Below are positions 48,107 to 56,474 of a DNA stretch of 64,000 nt, piece by piece (positions within the stretch are counted from its first letter, which is position 1; each line of letters starts with the position of its first letter). The translations under genes and the position numbers were made by a program. Under the pieces are notes generated by a model. The model saw only the letters and a list, made by a program, of their open reading frames with translations. It was not told where the DNA came from and made no database searches. Source of the DNA: DAOUAE01 sp034433795 (GTDB lineage: Bacteria > Chloroflexota > UBA6077 > FW602-bin22 > DAOUAE01); assembly GCA_034433795.1 (NCBI GenBank), contig DAOUAE010000063.1, forward strand, positions 1-64,000. The letters are read 5' to 3'.

Positions 48107-49045
48107 ATGCACGCCCACCTCCACGAACCGCCGGTCGGACGGAAACTGCTGCTCGGCATCGCGATCAGCACCCTGCTGCTCACCGGTGAGGTGGTCGGCG
48201 GCCTGCTCGCCAACAGCCTGGCCCTGCTCAGCGACGCCGGCCACGTCGCCACCGATATCTTCGCCCTGCTCTTCAGCTGGCTGGGCGTGCGCCAGGCCGC
48301 CCGGCCAGCCACCCACCGCATGACCTTCGGCTACCACCGGGTGGGCATCTTCATCGCCCTGGTCAACGCTCTCACCCTGGTGGGCATCTCGGCCTTCATT
48401 TTCTACGAGGCCTACCGCCGGCTGCAGGCGCCGCCCGAGGTCGAGGGCGACCTGATGCTCATGGTCGCCGTCGCCGGCTTCGTGGGCAATCTGGTGGTGG
48501 CCGCTCTGCTCCGCCACGAGCAGGCGGAAAACATCAACGTGAAATCGGCCTTCCTGCACGTGATGAGCGACCTGCTCTCCTCGGCCGCCACGATTCTGGG
48601 CGGCGGCCTCATCGCCCTGACCAGCCAGAGCTGGATCGACCCGGTGCTCGGCGCGCTCATCGGCATCTTCATTCTGGTCAGTTCGCGCCCCATTATCTGG
48701 GAGTCGCTGAGCATCCTCCTGGAGGCCACCCCGCAGCACATCGATCTGGCCGAGCTGGTGCGGGCCATGCGGCTGGTGCCCGGGGTCGAGGATGTGCACG
48801 ACCTGCACGTCTGGACCATCGCCCCCGGCATCCATATGCTCAGCAGCCACGTGGTGGTCCAGGACATGCCGGTCAGCCAGGCCGCCCGGCTGCTCGACCA
48901 GTTGAACGAGATGCTGGCCAAGCAGTTCTCCATCGGCCACACCACCATCCAGATCGAGACGGTGCGCTGCTCGCCGAGCGGTCTCTACTGCACGCTGGTG
49001 CCGGTGGGAGCCGAGGTCGAGGAGCCGGAGACGCACCGGCACTGA
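48107..49045 (+). CDS. Cation diffusion facilitator (CzcD/ZitB-type metal exporter)
   Basis: A 312-residue inner-membrane Zn/Co/Cd exporter with six TM helices and metal-site motifs SLALLSDAGHVATDIFAL (TM2, HxxxD) and SAFLHVMSDLLSSAATILGG (TM5, HxxxD). The N-terminal HAHLHEP is His-rich, typical of the CDF group. The cytoplasmic C-terminal domain is present (about 210-300). Confidence 0.95.
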   Translation: MHAHLHEPPVGRKLLLGIAISTLLLTGEVVGGLLANSLALLSDAGHVATDIFALLFSWLGVRQAARPATHRMTFGYHRVGIFIALVNALTLVGISAFIFYEAYRRLQAPPEVEGDLMLMVAVAGFVGNLVVAALLRHEQAENINVKSAFLHVMSDLLSSAATILGGGLIALTSQSWIDPVLGALIGIFILVSSRPIIWESLSILLEATPQHIDLAELVRAMRLVPGVEDVHDLHVWTIAPGIHMLSSHVVVQDMPVSQAARLLDQLNEMLAKQFSIGHTTIQIETVRCSPSGLYCTLVPVGAEVEEPETHRH

Positions 49046-49051
49046 GGGCCT

Positions 49052-50224
49052 TTATCCCCCGCGCCGTGGCTCGTACTGGCCCATCAGGAACAGGACGAGG
49101 GTGCCCCGCAGATCGAACTGCCGCCAGCCGTGGTCGTCGTGGGCGAAGAGGCCGAAGGCGGCGTGGCCGATGACATAGGGGTCGCGCTCCAGCTCGTTGG
49201 TGAACCAGATGAACTCCTCAGCCATCTGCTCCTCGCCGATCCGTCCCCGCCAGCCGTCGGCCAGGCCCGACTCGGTGATGACCATCTTCACGCCGGTGAT
49301 TCCCGCCCGCTCCAGGGCGGCGTGGATTTTACGGTAGCGCAGAACATGCCACTCGGCGTCCTGCCGCAGGCTCCGGGCCCCGATGGGGGCGTAGGCGTGG
49401 AGGCCGAAGTAGCGGCTGGTCCGAATGGCCTCGGCGAAGTACTTCGGGTAGTCCTCAGGGTCCACGGTGGCCGAGCCATCGTTCCCGGCCACGGCGGCGA
49501 TGCCGTAGTGCTCCTGGAGCCGGCGGGCGAAAGCCACCTGGAAAACGTTGTAGCGCCGGTAGCCCTCGTAATCGCGGTGGCCGACCACCTCGTTGTAGCT
49601 CATCCAGGCGTCGACAACCCCCTTCAAGGGAACGGCCAGCTCGGCCACCCAGTCGGCGAAGGCCTCGCCCTGGGGACCGGGATTGTCCAGCGGCTGCTGG
49701 GTCTCGTGACGGTAGCGGCGCCCCACGATGAACGCCCTGGGGAACCAGCGCCGGACCTCCCGCGCCCAGTCGACGGAGGGGTCCATGAGGAGGATCACGG
49801 TCGGCTTGGCGGTCAACAGATCCGGCAGAAGGTGCCCGCCACCGCCGTAGACGCCCAGGCCCCACTTGGTCACCTTGGTCACCGGCGCCGGGGTCGGGGT
49901 GGGCGTGGGCGGGGGAGCCGGGAGCCCGGCGGGCGCCGGCGCCGGTTGCGGGGTGGGCGTCGGAGTCGGCGGGACCGGCCGGCCGCCGATGAGCGGGATG
50001 TACCCGTACCAGCGGCCGGGCGTCGGGGTCGCCACTGGCGTGGGCGCGGTCGTCGGCGCGGGCCAGGTCCCGGTCGTGGGCGAGGCCAGCGGGGTCGGCG
50101 TCTCAGGAGCGGGCGTGGGCTCTGGTGCCGGCCGGGCCGGACCACGCGGCCAGAGAAGAAGCAGGCCACCGAGCGCGGCCAGGACCAGCAGACCGAGGAT
50201 CAGGAGCAGCCCACGGCGACGCAC
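49052..50224 (-). CDS. Secreted or membrane-anchored clan GH-A glycosidase-like protein
   Basis: A 390-residue protein: an N-terminal TM/signal segment (about 7-27), a Thr/Pro/Ala linker (about 30-125) and a TIM-barrel domain. The acid/base Asn-Glu in AWMSYNEVVGH and the nucleophile Glu in VKMVITESGLADG are where clan GH-A families (GH5, GH39 and related) have them. The true family and substrate are unknown. GTG 50224 has GGAGGGC upstream. The linker is the repeat style seen in other exported proteins here. Confidence 0.72.
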   Translation of the reverse strand: MRRRGLLLILGLLVLAALGGLLLLWPRGPARPAPEPTPAPETPTPLASPTTGTWPAPTTAPTPVATPTPGRWYGYIPLIGGRPVPPTPTPTPQPAPAPAGLPAPPPTPTPTPAPVTKVTKWGLGVYGGGGHLLPDLLTAKPTVILLMDPSVDWAREVRRWFPRAFIVGRRYRHETQQPLDNPGPQGEAFADWVAELAVPLKGVVDAWMSYNEVVGHRDYEGYRRYNVFQVAFARRLQEHYGIAAVAGNDGSATVDPEDYPKYFAEAIRTSRYFGLHAYAPIGARSLRQDAEWHVLRYRKIHAALERAGITGVKMVITESGLADGWRGRIGEEQMAEEFIWFTNELERDPYVIGHAAFGLFAHDDHGWRQFDLRGTLVLFLMGQYEPRRGG

Positions 50225-50232
50225 ACGCCCTC

Positions 50233-50532
50233 CTAGCGGTTCGGTCGACGCGCCCGCTCGGCGTTCAGCCGGTAGACCCAGGCGAAGACCTCGGCGACGA
50301 CCGGGTAGAGTTCCGGCGGAATGAGGTCGCCGACATCCAGACGGGCCAGCAGCGTCACCAGCACCGGGTCCTCGCGGATGGGGATCCCGTGGGCGCGGGC
50401 CAGGGCGATGATCCGCTCGGCGATGAGCCCCTGCCCGGTGGCCACGACCACCGGCGCCCGCTGCTTCCCCCGCTGGTACTCCAGCGCCACCGCCCGTCGG
50501 GGCCGGCGCGCCGGCCTTCTCGCCTCCGTCAT
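50233..50532 (-). CDS. FlhB/YscU C-terminal-like protein
   Basis: A 99-residue cytoplasmic protein matching the C-terminal domain of FlhB/YscU export-switch proteins: AVALEYQRGKQRAPVVVATGQGLIAERIIALARAHGIPIREDPVLVTLLARLDVGDLIPPELYPVVAEVFAWVYRLN (read in parts). The Asn-Pro-Thr-His self-cleavage site is absent. Such YlqH-type proteins occur beside FliK-like genes. It overlaps the upstream gene by 4 bp. Confidence 0.85.
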   Translation of the reverse strand: MTEARRPARRPRRAVALEYQRGKQRAPVVVATGQGLIAERIIALARAHGIPIREDPVLVTLLARLDVGDLIPPELYPVVAEVFAWVYRLNAERARRPNR

Positions 50533-51812
50533 GCCCGTTCGTCCACCCGCCGCTGGACTGGCTCCATCTCCTCGCCGGCGCGGGCCGGGGCGAGCAGGTC
50601 GCAGCGCCGGCTGTGGACAGTATACCCCAACCCCTCCAGAGCGGCCACCAGCTCGTCCAGGCGCCCGGCCACAAACTGCTGGACCGCGGGGGTTGCACAG
50701 CGCACCACGAGGGCCAGCCGCCGTCCCCGCACCTGGACCTGCACCTGGAGACGGCCAAGCGAGGGCGGATCGACCTCCAGGGTCAGGGTGAGCGGCGCCG
50801 GCGACGCCGCCCCCGCCGCTTCCGCCGGCTCCTCCCATTCGACGCGCACCCAGGCGGCGGCCCCGGGCGCCCACGGCGCCGGCAGCGGCAGGACCAGAGC
50901 CGGGGTCTCGGTCTGGAGGCGGCCCGCGTTCTCCAGGTGCTGCTGTTCCAGGGCCTGACGGGCGCGCTCGACCAGTCCCGCCAGGTCCGACCGCTTCGGC
51001 CCGTCGGCGGCCAGGGTCGCCTCCAGCCGGCGCAGCAGCACGACAAGGTCGCGCTCCTGGTCGGCCAGCCGCGCGGGGTCGCTCAGCGCCCGGGCCAGAC
51101 GGGCCTCCGGGGCGGTGCCCAGGGTCTCGGCCGCCCAGCGGAGCCAGACCGGATCGGGCCTCTCCTCCCCGTCGGCGATCAGACGCGTCAGCAGGTCCAG
51201 GAGAGCCCGCCCGGGCGCGCCGGCCGCCGCCTCCGGTCGAGCGCCCACCCCGGCGAGAAGCCGCCAGAGAGCCGCCAGCGCCGCGAGAGGCTCCCCCGGC
51301 CGGGGCCGGGCGATGGCCAGAGTCGCCGGCGTCACCGGCAGGCCCCGGCTGACCAGGTCGGCGGCGGCCTCCAGGTCCCTGGCCGTGGTCAGCCCCCAGG
51401 CGCTCAGCCGCTGCCCCAGGTCGAGCAGATCCAGGGGGTCGAGAGGCAACCGCCGGGCCAGGAAGGCCCGGACCAGTCCCTGGAAGAGCGGGGTCACGGG
51501 CAGCCCGACCTCGTCCAGCCAGCCCGCCAGATCGCGGGCGGCCCCGGCGGCCGCGGAGGGCCCGCTCGGCAGGACCTGGAGCAGCACCCGCTCGGCCGTC
51601 GCCTGGGCGACCAGCAGGCGCAGCCGCTCGCCCACCGCGAGGGGGACGGTGCTCAGCGCCCGCACCTCAAGGCCCCCCAGGCGCAGGAGCACCGTCGGCC
51701 CGTCGACGGCCAGGACCTCCGCCCCGACCACCCGCCACTCGGGAAGAGACGGCGGGACCGGGCTCACCACCGTCAGGACCGGACGGACCGGGGGCACCGG
51801 CGCGACGTCCAT
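50529..51812 (-). CDS. FliK-like (YlqG-type) hook-length control domain protein
   Basis: A 427-residue protein. The C-terminus (about 300-427) has the FliK fold pattern: LTLTLEVDPPSLGRLQVQVQVRGRRLALVVRCATPAVQQFVAGRLDELVAALEGLGYTVHSRRC. The first 300 residues are Leu/Arg/Ala-rich helices, not the long unstructured ruler of classical FliK. Paired with the FlhB-like gene (4-bp overlap), as ylqG-ylqH in Bacillus; no other flagellar genes are in the window. Confidence 0.8.
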   Translation of the reverse strand: MDVAPVPPVRPVLTVVSPVPPSLPEWRVVGAEVLAVDGPTVLLRLGGLEVRALSTVPLAVGERLRLLVAQATAERVLLQVLPSGPSAAAGAARDLAGWLDEVGLPVTPLFQGLVRAFLARRLPLDPLDLLDLGQRLSAWGLTTARDLEAAADLVSRGLPVTPATLAIARPRPGEPLAALAALWRLLAGVGARPEAAAGAPGRALLDLLTRLIADGEERPDPVWLRWAAETLGTAPEARLARALSDPARLADQERDLVVLLRRLEATLAADGPKRSDLAGLVERARQALEQQHLENAGRLQTETPALVLPLPAPWAPGAAAWVRVEWEEPAEAAGAASPAPLTLTLEVDPPSLGRLQVQVQVRGRRLALVVRCATPAVQQFVAGRLDELVAALEGLGYTVHSRRCDLLAPARAGEEMEPVQRRVDERA

Positions 51813-51820
51813 CGCCGCTC

Positions 51821-52882
51821 CTATGGGTAGAGCGGGACCCGCTCCAGGCCCAGCGTCTCCGGAAAGCCGAACATGAGGTTCAGATTCTGGAGCGCCACCC
51901 CGGCCTGGCCCTTGAGCAGGTTGTCGATGACCGAGACGACGACGAGCCGCCGGTGGGGCTCGTCGACCGTGACCGAGATATCGCAGAGGTTGCTGCCCAG
52001 GACGGCCTTGAGCGTGGCCGTCGCCCCCGGCGGGAGGAGCCGCACGAACGGCTCCTCCCGGTAGAACGCCTGGTAGACCGCGTGGACCTGCGCGGTGGTC
52101 AGTGGTTCGGTCAGGGTAGCGTAGAGGGTGCAGATGATGCCCCGGGTGACCGGGAGGAGGTGCGGCACAAACGTCAGGCCGACCGGCTCGCCGGCCAGCC
52201 GGCTCAGGGTCAGCGTGGTCTCGACCGTGTGCTGGTGGCTGGCCACCCGGTAGGGGGTGACGTTCTCGTTGCGCTCAGGGAAATGGTGGACCTGGCTCGG
52301 CTTCTTGCCGGCGCCGGAGATACCGGTCTTGCCATCGCAGATGAGGGAGCGGGGGTCGACGATGCGGGCCTGGACGGCCGGCGCCAGCCCCAGGATCATG
52401 GCCACGGCAAAGCAGCCCGGGTTGCCCACCACCGGGGCGGTCCGGATGGCCTCGCGGTTGAGTTCGGGCAGGCCATAGACGGCCCGGGGGAGCAGGTCCG
52501 GCGCGGCGTGCGGCCGGCCGCGGAGCGAGGGGTGCAGCTGGGCGTAGCGGGCGTAGTCCTCTGGCGAGGCGAAGCGGAAGTCGCCGCTGTAGTCCAGGAC
52601 GCGGACGCCCCGCGCCACGAGATCGGCGGCGTACTGCATCCCCACTCCATCGGGAGTGGCGAAGATGACGACGTCGCAGTCGCGGCCGATGCGCTCCGGC
52701 TCGGCCTCCTCGACCACCCGGTCGCAGAAGCCCCGCAGATGGGGGAAGAAGTCGCTCAGGGGGCGGCCGACATCGGTCTTGGCCAAAAGGCCGCTGATGG
52801 TGAAGTGGGGGTGGCGCAGGAGCAGTTCGACCATGCCCAGCCCCCCGTAGCCGGTCGCGCCAACGATCTGAGCCCGTACCAC
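51821..52882 (-). CDS. argC: N-acetyl-gamma-glutamyl-phosphate reductase
   Basis: A 353-residue arginine-biosynthesis enzyme reducing N-acetylglutamyl phosphate. AQIVGATGYGGLGMVELLLRHP (NADP-binding), VLDYSGDFRF, the catalytic Cys in VVGNPGCFAVAMILGLAP, and HHFPERNENVTPYRVASHQHTVE. GTG 52882 gives the usual length. No other arg genes are close. Confidence 0.94.
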   Translation of the reverse strand: MVRAQIVGATGYGGLGMVELLLRHPHFTISGLLAKTDVGRPLSDFFPHLRGFCDRVVEEAEPERIGRDCDVVIFATPDGVGMQYAADLVARGVRVLDYSGDFRFASPEDYARYAQLHPSLRGRPHAAPDLLPRAVYGLPELNREAIRTAPVVGNPGCFAVAMILGLAPAVQARIVDPRSLICDGKTGISGAGKKPSQVHHFPERNENVTPYRVASHQHTVETTLTLSRLAGEPVGLTFVPHLLPVTRGIICTLYATLTEPLTTAQVHAVYQAFYREEPFVRLLPPGATATLKAVLGSNLCDISVTVDEPHRRLVVVSVIDNLLKGQAGVALQNLNLMFGFPETLGLERVPLYP

Positions 52883-52918
52883 GCGCTGCCTCCGTCCTCT
52901 GGGATACCTTCGGGCCTG

Positions 52919-52924
52919 ATTGTA
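52919..52924 (-). promoter_or_regulatory. -10 box of argC
   Basis: Minus strand TACAAT (plus 52919-52924), with a poor -35. Confidence 0.45.
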
Positions 52925-53037
52925 TCACGTTTCGGCCGGCCGCTCAGCCGGCGCCGCCGCGCCCTTGACCCGCAGCCGCCCCGTTGTGTAGGCTGAGCGT
53001 AGACGGTGGCCCCGGGGCCACCCTGCGGAGACCATCG

Positions 53038-54378
53038 GTGCCGCTTCACGAGCAGAACAGCCCTTCCACCGCCGTCATCGCCGGTCCCGCCGACCAGGGT
53101 GTCGGCTACCGGGCGGTCCTGCGCCAGCGGGCCTTCCTGGGCCTCTGGACCGCCCAGGTGCTCTCGCAGATCGCCGACAACCTGGTCTACTTCACCCTGC
53201 TCGTCCAGGTCTACCGTCAGACCGGCTCGAATGCGGCCGTCAGCCTGCTGGTCCTCTGCGTGACTGCGCCGGCGGTCATCTTCGGCGTCCTAGCCGGGGT
53301 GCTGGTGGACCACGCCGACAAGCGTCAGGTGCTGGTGGCCACCAACGTCGCCCGGGCTCTTCTCTGCCTGGGCTTCCTCCTGCTGGGCCATCAGGTGGCG
53401 GTGCTCTTCCTGCTGGCCTTCCTGGCCAGCAGTGTCCGTCAGTTCTTCGTGCCGGCGGAGGCGGCCACCATCCCCCGTCTGGTGGCGCCGGGGCAACTGG
53501 TGGCCGCCAACTCCCTCTTCACCCTGACCTACAACCTCTCGTTCATCATCGGCATGTCCGGGGCCGGACCGCTCATCAAGCTCTTCGGCACGGGCGCGGT
53601 CTTCGGGCTGGCCGGCCTCTCCTTCGCCGGCGCCGCCCTGGCGCTGCGGGCTGTCCCCCCGGAGGGGGTGGTCGCCCCGCCACGGGGATCGGTCCTGGCC
53701 CGGGCCCGGCTGGTGCTGAGCGATCTCCTGGCCGGCTGGCGGTATCTGCGGCAGAACCCGCCCATCTTTCAGGTGCTGCTGGCCCTGGCCCTGGCCTGGT
53801 CGCTGGCCGGGGTCACGGCCGCCCTGGGGCCGGGCTACGCCGCCACCGTGCTGGGGCTGGAGGAGGCCGACGCCTTCTACCTGGTGGCCCCGGCCGGGCT
53901 GGGGGTGATCAGCGGCTCGCTCATTATCGGCCGCTACGGCCGGCACCTCCCCCATCGCTGGCTCATCGCCCGCAGTTTCATCGCCACCGGGGTCATCGTC
54001 ATCATCCTGGCGATCTACCGGGGTCTCACCCGGTTGCTCTGGGGCGACCTGCTGCTGACCGCTCATCCTGGGGGACTGCCGGGGTTCCTCGTGGTGGTGA
54101 TGGCTCTGGCGTTTCTTCTGGGGGTGGCCAACGCCGGGGTGATCATTCCGGCCAACGTGGTGCTGCAGCAGGAGACGCCGCCGGGGATGCGGGGACGGAT
54201 CTTCGGCGTCCTCAACACCCTGGGCAACCTGGGCTCGACGCTGCCGGTCTTTGTCATCGGGGTGCTGGCCGACCTCTGGGGCGTCGGCCGGCTGATGGTG
54301 GCCATCGGGCTCCTCATCATCCTGCTGGGCTGGGCCAGCAGCCGGTCGGCGGCACCGGCCCGCCCCAGCCGCTCCTGA
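53038..54378 (+). CDS. MFS transporter, EmrB/MdtG-like
   Basis: A 446-residue membrane protein with 12 hydrophobic segments of the type with broad drug or enterobactin export (FLGLWTAQVLSQIADNLVYFTLLVQVYRQTGSNAAVSLLVLCVTAPAV; GVLVDHADKRQVLVATNVARAL; GMRGRIFGVLNTLGNLGSTLPV). The substrate is not predictable. GTG 53038 is used; TTGACC at 52965-52970 is a possible -35. Confidence 0.88.
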   Translation: MPLHEQNSPSTAVIAGPADQGVGYRAVLRQRAFLGLWTAQVLSQIADNLVYFTLLVQVYRQTGSNAAVSLLVLCVTAPAVIFGVLAGVLVDHADKRQVLVATNVARALLCLGFLLLGHQVAVLFLLAFLASSVRQFFVPAEAATIPRLVAPGQLVAANSLFTLTYNLSFIIGMSGAGPLIKLFGTGAVFGLAGLSFAGAALALRAVPPEGVVAPPRGSVLARARLVLSDLLAGWRYLRQNPPIFQVLLALALAWSLAGVTAALGPGYAATVLGLEEADAFYLVAPAGLGVISGSLIIGRYGRHLPHRWLIARSFIATGVIVIILAIYRGLTRLLWGDLLLTAHPGGLPGFLVVVMALAFLLGVANAGVIIPANVVLQQETPPGMRGRIFGVLNTLGNLGSTLPVFVIGVLADLWGVGRLMVAIGLLIILLGWASSRSAAPARPSRS

Positions 54379-54379
54379 C

Positions 54380-54742
54380 TCAGGCCCGCTCGCGGGTGAT
54401 CTCGACGGCCACCGTCCCCTGAACCGCCCCCTGGAGCGGCGGGTGCAGTTTGGTCACGCGGACGGTCACCGTGGCCAGCGGAAACTCGGCCAGGAGAACG
54501 GCCGCCAGGCGCTCGGCCAGGGCCTCGAGCAGACGGAACCGCTCGCCCTCGACGACCTGACGGACGCGGCGGTAGACCGCGCTGTAGTTGACCGTCTGGC
54601 TGAGGTCGTCGGTCTGCCCGGCCGGGCGCAGATCGAGTCCCAGGCAGAGATCCACCTGGAAGCGCTGGCCGAGCGCCTGCTCCTCGGGATTCACGCCGTG
54701 ATAGGCGTAGAACTGGAGCCCCTGCAGGAGAATCCGGTCCAT
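54380..54742 (-). CDS. folB: Dihydroneopterin aldolase FolB
   Basis: A 120-residue folate-pathway enzyme: ILLQGLQFYAYHGVNPEEQALGQRFQVDL and VRVTKLHPPLQGAVQGTVAVEI with the catalytic Glu/Lys positions. The ATG follows the folE stop directly, so the two make one unit. Confidence 0.94.
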   Translation of the reverse strand: MDRILLQGLQFYAYHGVNPEEQALGQRFQVDLCLGLDLRPAGQTDDLSQTVNYSAVYRRVRQVVEGERFRLLEALAERLAAVLLAEFPLATVTVRVTKLHPPLQGAVQGTVAVEITRERA

Positions 54743-55357
54743 CTAGTGTCCGTTGCGGATGAGGGCCAGGAACTCGGCCCGGGTGGCCGGCGAGTCGCGG
54801 AAGAGGCCGCGCATGGCCGAGGTCACCACCACCGTGTCGGGCTTCTTGACCCCGCGCATCGTCATGCAGAGGTGGGTGGCCTCGATGACCACCGCCACCC
54901 CCGCCGGCTGGAGGGCGTTGACGATGGTGTCGGCGATCTGGGTGGTCAGCCGCTCCTGGAGCTGGGGCCGGCGGGCCAGGATCTCGACCACCCGGGCCAG
55001 TTTGCTGATGCCGACCACCCGGCCACGGGGGATGTAGCCGACGTGGGCCACGCCGTGGAAGGGCAGAAAGTGATGCTCACAGAGCGAGTAGAAGGGGATA
55101 TCGCGCAAAAGAACCAGCTCCTCGTGGCCCTCCTCGAAGCCGACCAGCAGCTCGGCCGCGGGGTCGACCCCGATCCCCTGGAAGAGTTCGGCGTACATCT
55201 CGGCGATCCGGGCCGGGGTGCCCACCAGGCCCTCCCGCTGGGGATCCTCCCCGATGGCCCGGATGATCTGGCGGACCGCCTCCTCGATGACCTCTTTCTG
55301 AATGGTGTGAACGGCCGGCGTCGGCGTCTCGACCGGCCCGTTTCCGTACTCGCTCAT
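54743..55357 (-). CDS. folE: GTP cyclohydrolase I FolE
   Basis: A 204-residue enzyme making dihydroneopterin triphosphate from GTP. Zinc site SLCEHHFLPFHG and the later Cys in ATHLCMTMRGVKKP, RVVGISKLARVV and SAMRGLFRDS. First gene of the folE-folB pair, behind a TACAAT promoter. Confidence 0.96.
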   Translation of the reverse strand: MSEYGNGPVETPTPAVHTIQKEVIEEAVRQIIRAIGEDPQREGLVGTPARIAEMYAELFQGIGVDPAAELLVGFEEGHEELVLLRDIPFYSLCEHHFLPFHGVAHVGYIPRGRVVGISKLARVVEILARRPQLQERLTTQIADTIVNALQPAGVAVVIEATHLCMTMRGVKKPDTVVVTSAMRGLFRDSPATRAEFLALIRNGH

Positions 55358-55390
55358 CGCCGCGCCTCACCACGGGGAGTGCTGCCCTCG

Positions 55391-55396
55391 ATTGTA
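55391..55396 (-). promoter_or_regulatory. Extended -10 of folE-folB
   Basis: Minus strand TGG-TACAAT (hexamer at plus 55391-55396), 33 bp before the start. Confidence 0.5.
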
Positions 55397-55471
55397 CCAC
55401 AACCGAGGCGACCGGCGCCGACGCTCGCCCGCCCGTCGCGCCCAGCCTTGCCAGGGAGAAGGGAGAGGACC

Positions 55472-56473
55472 ATGGAACGCCGCCTGACCACCGCCCGTCT
55501 CCGTCACGGCCTCGCCGTCGAGATCCTCTGTGTCACCGCCCCGGATGCCCACTGGCGCGAGGCGATCCTGGCCTTTCTGGCCCACAAACCCCCGGAGTGG
55601 CTGACGCCCCTCCGGCTGGCCCTCGCGGGGGCGCTGCCCGACCTTCCCACCCACTTCTACCTGGCGGTGACGCCGGCCGGCCAGATCATCACCAACGTGA
55701 CCCTCGTCGAGGCCGGCGCCCCCCCGGTCGGGCTGCTCCAGCACGTCTACACCCACCCCGACCACCGTCAGCAGGGGGCCGCCCGGGCGGTGCTGACCGC
55801 CGCCACGGCCGACTTCGACGCCCGGGGCGGGGTCCTGCTCACCCTGAGCACCGGCTACCAGACCCCACCGTACTTCCTCTACCAGCAGGTCGGCTTCATC
55901 GGCCGGGGGACGACCGGAGCGATGGTCCGCGGCCGGACCCCCGACGCCGAGGCTCAGCTCTTCACCCCCGGCCCGACCACCGTGCGCCCGGTCGCCTGGG
56001 GCGACTTTCCCGGCTGCGTCGCCCTGCACCTGGTCGAAGGCGGCTGGACCGTGCGGAGCGTGGCCTTCGGCGTCCACGGTCCGCGGAGCTTCGAGGGGGC
56101 CTTCGTCCGGCTGATGGACGGGCTGAGCGGGGGCGGGGCCTGGCCGGTCCGGGCTCAGGCGGCCCGCGTCCTGGTCACCCGACCGGGCGCGGTGGTGGGA
56201 CTGGCCACCCTCTGCCAGACGCCGCACTGGCGCGAGGCCCTGCTCCTCGACCTCTTCGTCCACCCGGCCTTTCAGGACCAGGCTCCGGCCCTGCTGGCGG
56301 CGCTGCCGCTGCCCGCCGACAGTAAACTGCAGGCCTTCGCCGAGCCGGAGGCGACCGAGAAAACGACCGCTCTGCTCCGTCAGGGCTTCGTTCCGGAAGG
56401 GCTGCTCCGGGCCCAGGTCCGGGTCGAGGGAACCTGGCGCGATGTTCTGGTGCTGGGACGGTGGCCCCGCTGA
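55472..56473 (+). CDS. GNAT N-acetyltransferase-like protein
   Basis: A 333-residue protein. The N-terminal half has the acetyl-CoA-binding pattern LLQHVYTHPDHRQQGAARAVLTAATADFD (A-motif) and YFLYQQVGFIGRGTTG; the second half (about 180-333) looks like a degenerate second GNAT domain (LLLDLFVHPAFQDQAPALL). The substrate is unknown. Confidence 0.8.
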   Translation: MERRLTTARLRHGLAVEILCVTAPDAHWREAILAFLAHKPPEWLTPLRLALAGALPDLPTHFYLAVTPAGQIITNVTLVEAGAPPVGLLQHVYTHPDHRQQGAARAVLTAATADFDARGGVLLTLSTGYQTPPYFLYQQVGFIGRGTTGAMVRGRTPDAEAQLFTPGPTTVRPVAWGDFPGCVALHLVEGGWTVRSVAFGVHGPRSFEGAFVRLMDGLSGGGAWPVRAQAARVLVTRPGAVVGLATLCQTPHWREALLLDLFVHPAFQDQAPALLAALPLPADSKLQAFAEPEATEKTTALLRQGFVPEGLLRAQVRVEGTWRDVLVLGRWPR

Positions 56474-56474
56474 G

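Noticed and set aside
50225..50758. N-terminal extension of the glycosidase-like protein to 50758
   Set aside because: This frame overlaps the FlhB-like and FliK-like genes and the signal segment starts at GTG 50224 with its own ribosome site.
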